Source of the DNA: Clostridiaceae bacterium
Lineage (GTDB): Bacteria; Bacillota; Clostridia; Oscillospirales; Acutalibacteraceae
Direction: 5' to 3'
Length of the DNA: 12,021 nt
Assembly: GCA_904502215.1 (NCBI GenBank)
Contig: CAJGDQ010000019.1
Span: 1-12,021, forward strand
The notes under the pieces are model-generated. The model did not search any database. It saw nothing but the letters and a program-made list of their open reading frames with translations, and had not been told where the DNA came from. Numbering within the stretch: position 1 is the stretch's first letter; the number at the start of each line of letters is the position of its first letter. Of the stretch, positions 1-6,610 are shown in pieces. The translations under genes and the position numbers were made by a program.

Positions 1-2
1 AT

Positions 3-77
3 TTCTATAACAACGCGATGCAGATATTTGAGGGTAAGAAGCCCGTTCCGCCGTGCGCATACACAAAGCCTGTGTGA
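3..77 (+). CDS. C-terminal end of an unidentified protein (5' part outside the window)
   Basis: One forward frame is open from the left edge and ends in TGA at 75-77. It reads FYNNAMQIFEGKKPVPPCAYTKP-V. Its composition (aromatic, Lys/Glu, Pro and Cys residues) looks like a real protein end. Of the other two forward frames, one meets a stop at once and the other continues only to a TGA near 96 with an Arg/Ser-rich peptide. The fragment is too short to assign to a family. A small inverted repeat, ACACA/TGTGT at 61-75, overlaps the end but has no T-run, so I do not call it a terminator. The next gene has its own promoter about 16 nt downstream. Confidence 0.5.
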   Translation, partial: FYNNAMQIFEGKKPVPPCAYTKPV

Positions 78-92
78 TTTGAGTAAATCTAC

Positions 93-121
93 TTGATTTT
101 TTCTCGGGTATATGTTATAAT
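93..121 (+). promoter_or_regulatory. Sigma-A type promoter of the DtxR-family regulator gene
   Basis: A -35 box TTGATT (93-98) and a consensus -10 box TATAAT (116-121) are separated by 17 nt. A TG at 113-114 gives an extended -10. Transcription should start near 128, leaving a leader of about 28 nt that carries the ribosome binding site AAGGAGG (141-147). DtxR-family repressors often autoregulate, but I see no clear palindromic operator here beyond the AT-rich stretch around 111-127. Confidence 0.75.
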
Positions 122-155
122 ATATCGAAATAATTAAAGCAAGGAGGGAACGGCT

Positions 156-515
156 GTGCATTTGCAGGAATCGGGAGAGATGTATCTTGAGAGTATTTTT
201 GTTTTAGCTAAAACTAAAGGCAAGGTGCGCTCCTTGGATGTTGCAGAATATATGGGCTTTTCAAAACCAAGCGTTTCAAGAGCAGTTGGTCTTCTTAAAA
301 ACGGCGGTTTTTTAACCGCTGATAAAGACGGATTTTTAGAGCTTACCAACTTAGGCAAAGAATTTGCCCAAAAAATATACGATAGACATACAATTATCAC
401 AAAGTATCTAGTATCAATAGGCGTTGATGAAGAAACTGCATCGCAGGATGCCTGCAAAATGGAGCATCATATAAGTGAAGAAACCTTTAACGCCTTTAAA
501 AATCAGATAAAATAA
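156..515 (+). CDS. Short DtxR/MntR-family metal-dependent transcriptional repressor
   Basis: This 119-residue protein is a DNA-binding repressor of the DtxR/IdeR/MntR family, which senses Fe(II) or Mn(II) and controls metal uptake genes. Residues about 1-65 form the winged helix-turn-helix, with the recognition helix near SKPSVSRAV (36-44). Residues 66-119 form the dimerisation and metal-binding part. The likely ligands Met9, Cys100, Glu103 and His104 match DtxR Met10, Cys102, Glu105 and His106, whereas MntR has Asp and Glu where this protein has Met9 and Cys100. This favours an iron-type site. His78 matches one ancillary-site ligand, but the other ancillary positions are not conserved. The C-terminal SH3-like domain of full-length DtxR is absent, as in short clostridial members. 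The GTG start at 156 lies 8 nt after AAGGAGG. No transporter gene is adjacent, so the target is unknown. Confidence 0.88.
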   Translation: MHLQESGEMYLESIFVLAKTKGKVRSLDVAEYMGFSKPSVSRAVGLLKNGGFLTADKDGFLELTNLGKEFAQKIYDRHTIITKYLVSIGVDEETASQDACKMEHHISEETFNAFKNQIK

Positions 516-539
516 ACCCTCGGAAAACCGAGGGTTTTT
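514..539. terminator. Bidirectional intrinsic terminator between the DtxR-family gene and manA
   Basis: A 10-bp stem (514-523 with 528-537) closed by an AAAA loop overlaps the TAA stop of the regulator gene. The + strand continues with a T-run (535-539). On the - strand the stem is followed by a T-rich stretch (TTTATTTTAT), so the same hairpin can end the convergent manA transcript, whose stop is only a few nt away. Confidence 0.85.
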
Positions 540-542
540 GAT

Positions 543-1499
543 TTATACATAAGCATATAATATTTTAGCTTGACCTTTAAAGTCAATTTTCATACCGGCA
601 GGAACAAAAATACTGTCTCCTTTTTTGGCGGTGATACTTCCATCATTCCAAATAACCTCAGCCTCACCATCAAGGAAAATTAGCGATACAAAGCTTTCGT
701 TACCTTCAATACTGCTTTTATTTCCGGTTTTTAAAATACCTGTTGTAAACAATTCACAACGGGCAAGTTCTCTTAAAGAAGCGCCTTTATTTTCCTTAAC
801 CTCTCCCACTTGTCCGTAAGGGCGGGTGGGTTTTTCGCATTTGGTAATATCAAGAGCTTTATCTATATGTAATTCACGGGGCTTGCCATCAGCTCCAACT
901 CTTCCAAAATCCCAAACTCTATATGTTGAGTTTGAATTTTGCTGAACCTCGCAAATAAGAATGCCTGCACCAATAGCGTGAAGCGTTCCCGCCTCAATAA
1001 AGAAAACATCGCCTTTTTTAACAGGAACATAATTGCAAACCTCGGGAAGAGTATTATCTTTTATGCGGCGTTCAAATTCTTCTTTCGAGATATTCTCCTT
1101 AAAGCCGTATATAAGTTCAGCACCTTCCTCGCAGTCAACTATATACCACATTTCATTCTTGCCGAACTCGCCCTCATTTTTAAGAGCATATTCATCATCA
1201 GGATGCACCTGAACAGAAAGGCTTTGCTTAGCATCTATAAACTTAATGAGAATTGGGAAATCAGAAAACTTCTCAGCCCTCTCGCCTAACGTTTCCTTTC
1301 CCCAAAGGGATAAAACCTCGGAAAAGGTTTTACCTTTAAGAGCGCCGTTCATAACAACGCCATCGCCATCCTTATGGCAGGAAAGCAACCAAGCCTCTGC
1401 TGCTATATCTTTATCTGTTTCAAAGCCCCATTCATCCTTAAGCTTTGTTCCGCCCCATAAATAATCCTTCATAGCGGGTTTTAACAATAATGGATACAT
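543..1499 (-). CDS. manA: Type I mannose-6-phosphate isomerase (cupin, zinc enzyme)
   Basis: The 318-residue enzyme interconverts mannose 6-phosphate and fructose 6-phosphate in the cytoplasm, feeding mannose into glycolysis or supplying precursors for mannosylated polymers. It has the short Bacillus-type length. Conserved type I features are PLLLKPAMKDYLWGG near the N-terminus, SVQVHPDDEYA (zinc ligands about Gln97 and His99), GKNEMWYIVDC (Glu116), AGTLHAIGAGI (His174) and the cupin core SNSTYRVWDFGR. The frame could start at a GTG (1506-1508), but that GTG is part of the likely ribosome binding site GAGGTG (1506-1511). ATG at 1497-1499 lies 6 nt downstream and is preferred. The gene is divergent from hrcA and convergent with the DtxR-family gene. 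I found no convincing promoter: a TTGCAA-17-TATTAT pair just upstream would leave too short a leader. Confidence 0.95.
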   Translation of the reverse strand: MYPLLLKPAMKDYLWGGTKLKDEWGFETDKDIAAEAWLLSCHKDGDGVVMNGALKGKTFSEVLSLWGKETLGERAEKFSDFPILIKFIDAKQSLSVQVHPDDEYALKNEGEFGKNEMWYIVDCEEGAELIYGFKENISKEEFERRIKDNTLPEVCNYVPVKKGDVFFIEAGTLHAIGAGILICEVQQNSNSTYRVWDFGRVGADGKPRELHIDKALDITKCEKPTRPYGQVGEVKENKGASLRELARCELFTTGILKTGNKSSIEGNESFVSLIFLDGEAEVIWNDGSITAKKGDSIFVPAGMKIDFKGQAKILYAYV

Positions 1500-1603
1500 T
1501 AAATTCACCTCATATATAATACATCAACCCCAAAAATTTTGCAAGTTAAATATGAACAATTTGTAAAAGGTCAGGGAAAGTCAAAGAAAATTTGCAAAAA
1601 CTA

Positions 1604-1631
1604 TTGACTTTTGGAAAAAAGTGCATATAAT
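1604..1631 (+). promoter_or_regulatory. Sigma-A promoter of the hrcA-grpE-dnaK-dnaJ operon
   Basis: TTGACT (1604-1609) and TATAAT (1626-1631) are separated by 16 nt. The predicted transcription start near 1638 falls at the left edge of the CIRCE operator, the usual geometry of HrcA-controlled class I heat-shock promoters. This promoter also argues against translation of the open frame from GTG 1621, which lies inside it. Confidence 0.88.
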
Positions 1632-1639
1632 AAGACTTG

Positions 1640-1666
1640 TTAGCACTCGAAACGATAGAGTGCTAA
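1640..1666 (+). promoter_or_regulatory. CIRCE operator (HrcA binding site)
   Basis: The sequence is a perfect match to the CIRCE consensus: TTAGCACTC (1640-1648), a 9-nt spacer, then GAGTGCTAA (1658-1666). In Bacillus and Clostridium the HrcA dimer binds this inverted repeat and represses the operon; heat or unfolded protein titrates GroEL away and inactivates HrcA. The site lies directly after the promoter and 20 nt before hrcA, so HrcA should repress its own operon. I see no second CIRCE in the window. Confidence 0.98.
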
Positions 1667-1686
1667 AAATGAAAAGAGGTGGAAGA

Positions 1687-2721
1687 ATGGAGCTTACGCC
1701 GAGAAAACAAGCCGTATTAAAAGCTATTGTTAAGGCTTATATAGAAACGGGCGAGCCTATCGGTTCAAAAAATCTCGTTGCCCTTATTGATAATGCCCCC
1801 TCTTCCGCAACCCTTAGAAATGAAATGAGCGAGCTTTGCGAGCTAGGTTTTCTTCACCAGCCGCACACATCGGCAGGAAGAGTTCCAACCAGCAGCGGTT
1901 ACAGGCTTTATGTTGAAAGTCTTATGAACAAATCGGAAATTTCTTTAAAAGAAGCCGATATTATAGACAATGCTTTTGCTGACATTCACTGCGAGCCCGA
2001 AAGCATACCTGCCGCCGCCGCTCAAATCTTATCTGAGCTTACAGGGCTTCCTGCTATTTCCTGTCTTATGACCGAGAGGCCTGCAAGAATCAAAAGAATA
2101 GAGCTTTTACCTATTGGCAGATTTTCAGTTATGCTTTTGGTTATTACAGATGACGGAAGAACAAGAAACCGAATTTTCCGCCAAGGAAGAAACTTCACCA
2201 AAGCTCTTGAAGATGAGTTTTATGACATTGTTTCAAGAAAGATTAAGGGAAAGCCGATAAGCGAGCTTACAAAGCCATATATTCAAGGTGTTATAGCCGA
2301 AGCGGGCTTCTCTTCTCTTGAGCTTATGCCTTTACTATCGGCAGTTTTTGAAACCGCTTCAGAAATTGAGGAAACCGATTTAACGTTGCAGGGCGAAAAC
2401 ACCTTATATAATATCTTTGGCAGCGAAGAAAAAGCCGCCAAGATTTTGTCCCTTATAAAAAGGCGTGACCCAATAATTTCGATTCTTGAAAATATTGGAG
2501 ATAATGTTGGAGCAGTTTTCGGTGCCGATACTGAATATAACGAGCTTCAAAAGGATACGGTTATCGCCGCTAAATTCAGCGGAGGAGATAAATATAAAGG
2601 CTATATCGGAATTATAGGTCCTAATAGAATTTCCTATGACAAGATAATGCCGGGAATTGAATACGCTGCGCAAAAGTTAACCAAGCTTATAACCGAAGCG
2701 CAAAAAGATATGGAGGATTGA
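1687..2721 (+). CDS. hrcA: Heat-inducible transcription repressor HrcA
   Basis: HrcA (344 residues, normal length) is the repressor that binds CIRCE and controls chaperone operons. It begins MELTPRKQAVLKAIVKAYIE, the typical winged-helix start. The hallmark region with HQPHTSAGRVPTSSGYRLYV follows at about residues 57-75. The rest matches the GAF-like and dimerisation part, ending in FSGGDKYKGYIGIIGPNRISYDKIMPGIEYAA. The frame is open back to GTG 1621, but that would place the promoter and CIRCE inside the gene. ATG 1687 follows GAGGTGG (1676-1682) and gives the family N-terminus. An ATG at 1669 has no ribosome binding site. First gene of the operon; its stop is 6 nt before grpE. Confidence 0.97.
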   Translation: MELTPRKQAVLKAIVKAYIETGEPIGSKNLVALIDNAPSSATLRNEMSELCELGFLHQPHTSAGRVPTSSGYRLYVESLMNKSEISLKEADIIDNAFADIHCEPESIPAAAAQILSELTGLPAISCLMTERPARIKRIELLPIGRFSVMLLVITDDGRTRNRIFRQGRNFTKALEDEFYDIVSRKIKGKPISELTKPYIQGVIAEAGFSSLELMPLLSAVFETASEIEETDLTLQGENTLYNIFGSEEKAAKILSLIKRRDPIISILENIGDNVGAVFGADTEYNELQKDTVIAAKFSGGDKYKGYIGIIGPNRISYDKIMPGIEYAAQKLTKLITEAQKDMED

Positions 2722-2727
2722 GATTTC

Positions 2728-3222
2728 GTGTCAGAAGAAACCAAGAAAACCGAAGTTAAAGAAAAAAAGAAATCTAAAACACAGGCCGAAATTGAGAATT
2801 TAAAAGCGGAGCTTGAAAATAAAAACGATTTACTTCTTCGCACCGCCGCCGAATTTGATAATTTCAAAAAGCGCACCGAAAGAGAGCGTTTAACAGTTGC
2901 TGAATATGCCAAAGCAAATGTTATTAAGGAATTACTTCCGATTCTTGATAATACTGATAGAGCAAACACTGCCGAAAAAGGCACTCCCGAATATATAAAG
3001 GGAATTGAAATGATTGTTAAACAATTCGAATCTTTAGGCGAAAAGCTTGGCATCTCAGAGGTTGCTAAGGTTGGAGATACATTTGACCCGAATTTCCACG
3101 ACGCTGTTATGCATATCGAGGATGAAACTCTTGGCGAAAATGTTATTGCCGAAGTTCTTCAAAAGGGCTTCAAAATTGGGGACACTGTTATTCGTCCCGC
3201 AATGGTTAAAGTTGCTAATTAA
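2728..3222 (+). CDS. grpE: GrpE, nucleotide exchange factor of DnaK
   Basis: GrpE releases ADP from DnaK and so drives the chaperone cycle. The 164-residue protein has a short Lys/Glu-rich N-terminus and a long coiled coil (about residues 15-60, including AEIENLKAELENKNDLLLRTAAEFDNFKKR). The compact beta domain ends in the family signature GFKIGDTVIRPAMVKV. It is at the short end of the family because the acidic N-terminal tail is reduced. The GTG start at 2728 is preceded by GGAGG at 2712-2716, inside the end of hrcA and 11 nt away, a somewhat long spacing. The 6-nt gap to hrcA suggests coupled translation. The gap to dnaK is about 33 nt. Confidence 0.96.
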   Translation: MSEETKKTEVKEKKKSKTQAEIENLKAELENKNDLLLRTAAEFDNFKKRTERERLTVAEYAKANVIKELLPILDNTDRANTAEKGTPEYIKGIEMIVKQFESLGEKLGISEVAKVGDTFDPNFHDAVMHIEDETLGENVIAEVLQKGFKIGDTVIRPAMVKVAN

Positions 3223-3255
3223 AAACTAATTTATAAATTTTTGGAGGAAAACAAA

Positions 3256-5073
3256 ATGGGAAAAATTATTGGTATTGACTTAGGAACAACTAACTCCTGC
3301 GTTGCAGTTATGGAGGGCGGCGAGCCGGTTGTTATTGCTAATGCTGAGGGTGCAAGAACAACTCCTTCGGTTGTTGCATTTTCTAAAACAGGTGAAAGAA
3401 TGGTAGGTCAGGTTGCTAAGCGTCAGGCTATCACCAACCCTGACAGAACTATCAGCTCTATCAAAAGAGAAATGGGAACTGATTATACCGTTTCTATCGA
3501 TGATAAGAAATTCACCCCTCAAGAGATTTCGGCAATTATTTTGCAGAAATTGAAGGCTGATGCCGAGGCATATCTCGGAACAACCGTTACCGAGGCCGTT
3601 ATCACCGTTCCTGCTTACTTTACTGATGCTCAGCGTCAGGCAACCAAGGATGCAGGTAAGATTGCTGGTCTTGAGGTTAAGAGAATTATCAACGAGCCTA
3701 CTGCTGCTGCTTTAGCTTACAGTATTGATAAAGAAGATGACCAAAAGGTTATGGTTTATGACCTTGGCGGCGGCACATTCGATGTTTCGATTATCGAAAT
3801 GGGCGATGGTGTTCAAGAGGTTTTAGCTACTGCCGGTAACAACCGTTTGGGCGGTGATGACTTTGATAAGAGAGTTATGGACTATATCGTTGCAACCTTT
3901 AAAGCTGAGCAGGGCATTGACCTTTCAAACGATAAAATGGCTATGCAGCGTGTTAAAGAGGCTGCTGAAAAGGCAAAAATCGACCTTTCGGGTATGACAA
4001 CTGCCGATATCAACCTCCCCTTTATTACCGCTGATTCAACCGGTCCTAAGCACTTTGAAACCACCCTTACAAGAGCAAAGTTCAACGAGCTTACTGCTGA
4101 TTTAGTAGATGCAACTATGGCTCCTGTTCGTCAGGCTCTTGCCGATTCAGGTCTTAACAAGAGCGAAATCAACAAGGTTCTTATGGTTGGCGGTTCTTCC
4201 CGTATTCCTGCAGTTCAAGAGGCTGTTAAAGCATTTATGGGAACCGAGCCTTTCAAGGGCATCAACCCCGATGAGTGCGTAGCTTTAGGTGCTTCCTTGC
4301 AGGCAGGCGTTCTCGGTGGAGACGTTAAGGGACTTCTTCTTCTCGATGTAACTCCCCTCTCCCTCGGTATTGAAACTATGGGTGGTGTTTCAACAAAGGT
4401 TATTGATAGAAACACAACCATCCCCGCTAAGAAGAGCCAAATCTTCTCAACTGCTGCTGACGGTCAAACCTCGGTTGAGGTTCATGTTCTCCAGGGCGAA
4501 AGAGAATTTGCAAGAGATAACAAAACTCTCGGCGTTTTCCATCTTGATGGAATTGCTCCTGCTCCCCGCGGAATCCCCCAAATTGAAGTAACATTTGATA
4601 TCGATGCTAACGGTATTGTTCACGTTTCAGCTAAGGACCTTGGCACAGGTAAAGAAAATAATATCACCATCACCTCTAACACCAATATGTCCAAAGAGGA
4701 TATTGATAAGGCTGTTAAAGAGGCTGAGGAATATGCTGCTGAGGATAAAAAGCGCCGTGAGGCTGTTGATATTCGCAACAACGCTGACCAAATGATTTAT
4801 CAGACCGAGAAAACCTTAAACGAGCTCGGCGATAAATTAGCAGATGACGAAAAGAGCAAGATTGAAACCGCTAAAGAGGCACTTAAAGAGGCTCTTAAGG
4901 GCGAGGATATCGAAGCTATCAAGGCTCGTCAGGAAGACTTGCAAAAAGAATTATTTGCAGTTAGCGAAAAGCTTTATAAGGCAGCTAACCCTCAGGGTGA
5001 TGCACCTCAAGGCGAAAATGCTGACCCCAATGTTTACGAGGCCGACTATACTGATGTTGATGACAACAAATAA
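3256..5073 (+). CDS. dnaK: Chaperone protein DnaK (Hsp70)
   Basis: DnaK is the ATP-dependent Hsp70 that folds and protects cytoplasmic proteins together with DnaJ and GrpE. The 605-residue protein has IGIDLGTTNSCVAVMEGG at the N-terminus, the phosphate-binding segment YDLGGGTFDVS (about 168-178), VMVGGSSRIPAV (about 309-320) and the interdomain linker LLLLDVTPLSLG (about 360-371). A beta substrate-binding domain and helical lid follow, then an acidic tail ending DYTDVDDNK. The ATPase domain lacks the roughly 23-residue insertion of proteobacterial DnaK, a Gram-positive trait (SSIKREMGTDYTVSIDDKKF). ATG 3256 lies 8 nt after GGAGG (3243-3247); the frame reaches back to a TTG at 3241, which would overlap that site. 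Confidence 0.98.
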   Translation: MGKIIGIDLGTTNSCVAVMEGGEPVVIANAEGARTTPSVVAFSKTGERMVGQVAKRQAITNPDRTISSIKREMGTDYTVSIDDKKFTPQEISAIILQKLKADAEAYLGTTVTEAVITVPAYFTDAQRQATKDAGKIAGLEVKRIINEPTAAALAYSIDKEDDQKVMVYDLGGGTFDVSIIEMGDGVQEVLATAGNNRLGGDDFDKRVMDYIVATFKAEQGIDLSNDKMAMQRVKEAAEKAKIDLSGMTTADINLPFITADSTGPKHFETTLTRAKFNELTADLVDATMAPVRQALADSGLNKSEINKVLMVGGSSRIPAVQEAVKAFMGTEPFKGINPDECVALGASLQAGVLGGDVKGLLLLDVTPLSLGIETMGGVSTKVIDRNTTIPAKKSQIFSTAADGQTSVEVHVLQGEREFARDNKTLGVFHLDGIAPAPRGIPQIEVTFDIDANGIVHVSAKDLGTGKENNITITSNTNMSKEDIDKAVKEAEEYAAEDKKRREAVDIRNNADQMIYQTEKTLNELGDKLADDEKSKIETAKEALKEALKGEDIEAIKARQEDLQKELFAVSEKLYKAANPQGDAPQGENADPNVYEADYTDVDDNK

Positions 5074-5085
5074 TTAGATATTTAT

Positions 5086-5160
5086 TGTAGGGACCGGCGT
5101 CCCCGACGGTCCGTTAGAAATTTTCAAAATTAGCGGACAGTCCGGAGGCCTGTTCCTACA
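5086..5160. repeat. 75-bp imperfect palindrome between dnaK and dnaJ
   Basis: The outer ends TGTAGGGAC and GTTCCTACA pair (one G-U), and the arms continue imperfectly inward to GGTCCGTTA and TTAGCGGAC around a short AT-rich centre (about 5117-5129). The left arm also contains its own inverted repeat, GGACCG/CGGTCC (5091-5112), and the right arm a bulged one (GGACAG/CTGTTCC, about 5135-5157). The unit therefore fits either one long hairpin or two short ones. It is clearly more GC-rich than its surroundings. The layout resembles the dispersed intergenic palindromes of many bacterial genomes (REP/MITE-like), but copy number cannot be judged from this window. In the operon mRNA it could affect processing or the dnaK:dnaJ ratio. 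Confidence 0.7.
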
Positions 5161-5184
5161 TAATATATTTTAGGAGAATTTGCT

Positions 5185-6339
5185 TTGGCTGATAATAAAA
5201 GAGATTATTATGAGGTCCTTGGTGTTGATAAATCAGCCTCCGAGGATGAACTAAAAAAAGCATATAGAAAAGCGGCTAAAAAATATCATCCCGACTTGAA
5301 CCCCGGAGATGAGGTTGCCGAAAAGAATTTCAAAGAAGTTAATGAAGCTTATGAGGTTTTATCTGATAGCGAAAAACGTGCCCGTTATGACCAATTCGGC
5401 CATGCAGGTGTTGACCCTAATTTCGGTGCGGGCGGCGGTTACGGCGGTGCGGGCTTTGATGGTTTCGGCGATTTTGGCGATTTAGGGGATATTTTCAGTT
5501 CCTTCTTTGGCGGTGGTTTTGGCGGCGCCTCAAGAAGAAACCCAAATGCCCCAAGAAGAGGAAATGATACTGCCGCAACAGTTAACCTTTCATTTGAGGA
5601 AGCTGCTAAGGGTTGCAAGAAAACCGTTAAAGTTACAAAGATTGAATCTTGTAAGGAATGCGGTGGAAGTGGTGCCGAAAAAGGCTCTAGCCCTAAAACC
5701 TGTCCCGTTTGCCACGGCTCAGGTCAGGTAACTGCCGCTCAGCGCACTCCTTTCGGTGTTATTCAAACCCAAAAGGTTTGCGACCACTGTAAAGGCAGCG
5801 GTAAAATTATTGATAAGCCTTGTCGCACCTGCGCAGGAAAAGGCAGAATCAGGCATACAGTTGAACAAACCGTTGATATTCCCGCAGGTATTGATGACGG
5901 TCAGGTTATTAACCTTCGTGGTGGCGGAGATGCCGGAATTAACGGCGGTCCTTCGGGAGACCTTAGGATTAATGTTAACGTTCGCCCCCACCCCATTTTT
6001 GAAAGAGATGGCTTTGATGTTTACTGCGAAATACCGATTACCTTCACTCAGGCGGCTTTAGGAGATGAAATAACAGTTCCAACTCTTGACGGAAAGGTTA
6101 AATTCCAGATTCACGAAGGCACTCAACCCGGTGATGAATTTAAGCTTAGAGGCAAGGGTATTCAAAGGCTCAATTACAGCGGAAAAGGCGACCAATATGT
6201 TAAAATAACGGTTGAAGTTCCGAAAGACCTTTCTAAATCCCAAAAAGAAAAGCTTAAAGAGTTCGATAAAGCAACCGATGATAAAAACTATAAAAAGCGC
6301 AAGTCCTTTATGGATAAGGTTAAAAATTTCTTTGATTAA
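5185..6339 (+). CDS. dnaJ: Chaperone protein DnaJ (Hsp40, type A)
   Basis: DnaJ delivers substrates to DnaK and stimulates its ATPase. The 384-residue type A protein has a J domain (about 5-70) with the HPD motif at 35-37, a Gly/Phe-rich linker (about 72-125), and a zinc-binding domain with four CxxCxGxG-type motifs starting at Cys156, Cys173, Cys199 and Cys213. Two C-terminal substrate-binding beta domains follow. The fourth zinc motif is CRTCAGKG, a normal variant. Translation most likely starts at TTG 5185: TAGGAG (5171-5176) lies at proper spacing, the sequence after it is the family N-terminus MADNKRDYYEVLGV, and no ATG or GTG is nearby. A TTG start should keep DnaJ low relative to DnaK. 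Last gene of the heat-shock operon. Confidence 0.97.
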   Translation: MADNKRDYYEVLGVDKSASEDELKKAYRKAAKKYHPDLNPGDEVAEKNFKEVNEAYEVLSDSEKRARYDQFGHAGVDPNFGAGGGYGGAGFDGFGDFGDLGDIFSSFFGGGFGGASRRNPNAPRRGNDTAATVNLSFEEAAKGCKKTVKVTKIESCKECGGSGAEKGSSPKTCPVCHGSGQVTAAQRTPFGVIQTQKVCDHCKGSGKIIDKPCRTCAGKGRIRHTVEQTVDIPAGIDDGQVINLRGGGDAGINGGPSGDLRINVNVRPHPIFERDGFDVYCEIPITFTQAALGDEITVPTLDGKVKFQIHEGTQPGDEFKLRGKGIQRLNYSGKGDQYVKITVEVPKDLSKSQKEKLKEFDKATDDKNYKKRKSFMDKVKNFFD

Positions 6340-6355
6340 AGAATAATCATCTGCT

Positions 6356-6560
6356 AAGCATTGTGTCCTTAGTGCACAATGCTTCGATATAAATTCCTTG
6401 CAGAATTTTCGATATACACCCTATGTGTTCGATATGTGCTTCGCACTCGATATGCCCTGCGGGGCGAGGATGGATTTATATCATATCGAGTTTATGCAGA
6501 TAAACATATCGAATTTACCGATAGGTAAATTTATCGATTTTGCCTTGACAAAAATATCGA
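6356..6560. repeat. Array of variable hairpins separated by TCGATAT / ATATCGA joints
   Basis: Four TCGATAT joints start at 6384, 6409, 6429 and 6447. Four inverted joints start at 6483, 6506, 6531 and 6554 (ATATCGA; the one at 6531 is TTATCGA). The gaps between successive joints on each side are filled exactly by different hairpins: 6391-6408 (AAATTC/GAATTT), 6416-6428 (ACAC/GTGT), 6436-6446 (GTGC/GCAC), 6490-6505 (GTTTAT/ATAAAC), 6513-6530 (ATTTACC/GGTAAAT) and 6538-6553 (TTTTG/CAAAA). After the fourth joint comes GCCC/GGGC (6454-6465), then an unpaired, less regular centre at 6466-6482. A further hairpin (AAGCATTGTG/CACAATGCTT, 6356-6384) flanks the left side. The array fills the space between dnaJ and the convergent gene. 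It is not a CRISPR: repeats are too short, inverted at mid-array, and the spacers are themselves palindromes. Confidence 0.85.
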
Positions 6561-6610
6561 CAAAAAAATCACTACCCGAAAAAGAGCTTCATTCTCTCCT
6601 TCGGGTAGTT
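6561..6610. terminator. Intrinsic terminator of the ferritin-like gene, probably bidirectional
   Basis: A perfect 10-bp stem, ACTACCCGAA (6571-6580) with TTCGGGTAGT (6600-6609), surrounds a loop that holds a second small stem (AGAG/CTCT). On the - strand it is followed by seven T residues (complement of 6562-6568), typical for ending the gene at 6616-7050. On the + strand the weaker tail TTTAATTTTAT follows, so it may also end the dnaJ transcript after the hairpin array. Confidence 0.87.

Noticed and set aside
61..75. Terminator of the left-edge gene
   Set aside because: The ACACA/TGTGT inverted repeat has only a 5-bp stem, lies inside the coding end and lacks a T-run.
939..1289. 116-residue + strand frame opposite manA
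   Set aside because: Antisense shadow of a strongly conserved enzyme, with no promoter or ribosome binding site.
1621..1686. Longer hrcA start at GTG 1621
   Set aside because: It would put part of the -10 box and the whole CIRCE operator inside the gene and add 22 residues not typical of HrcA; ATG 1687 has a good ribosome binding site.
2634..3053. 139-residue - strand frame opposite hrcA/grpE
   Set aside because: Ser/Phe-rich antisense shadow of grpE, a typical artefact of its codon use.
5086..5160. tRNA gene (75 nt, cloverleaf-like fold)
   Set aside because: No T-loop GGTTCGA-type motif, no D-loop pattern, no plausible anticodon stem; the sequence is a nested inverted repeat.
6384..6560. 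CRISPR array
   Set aside because: The repeat unit is only 7 nt, inverts at mid-array, and the intervening segments are palindromes of 11-18 nt rather than unique spacers; no cas gene is present.
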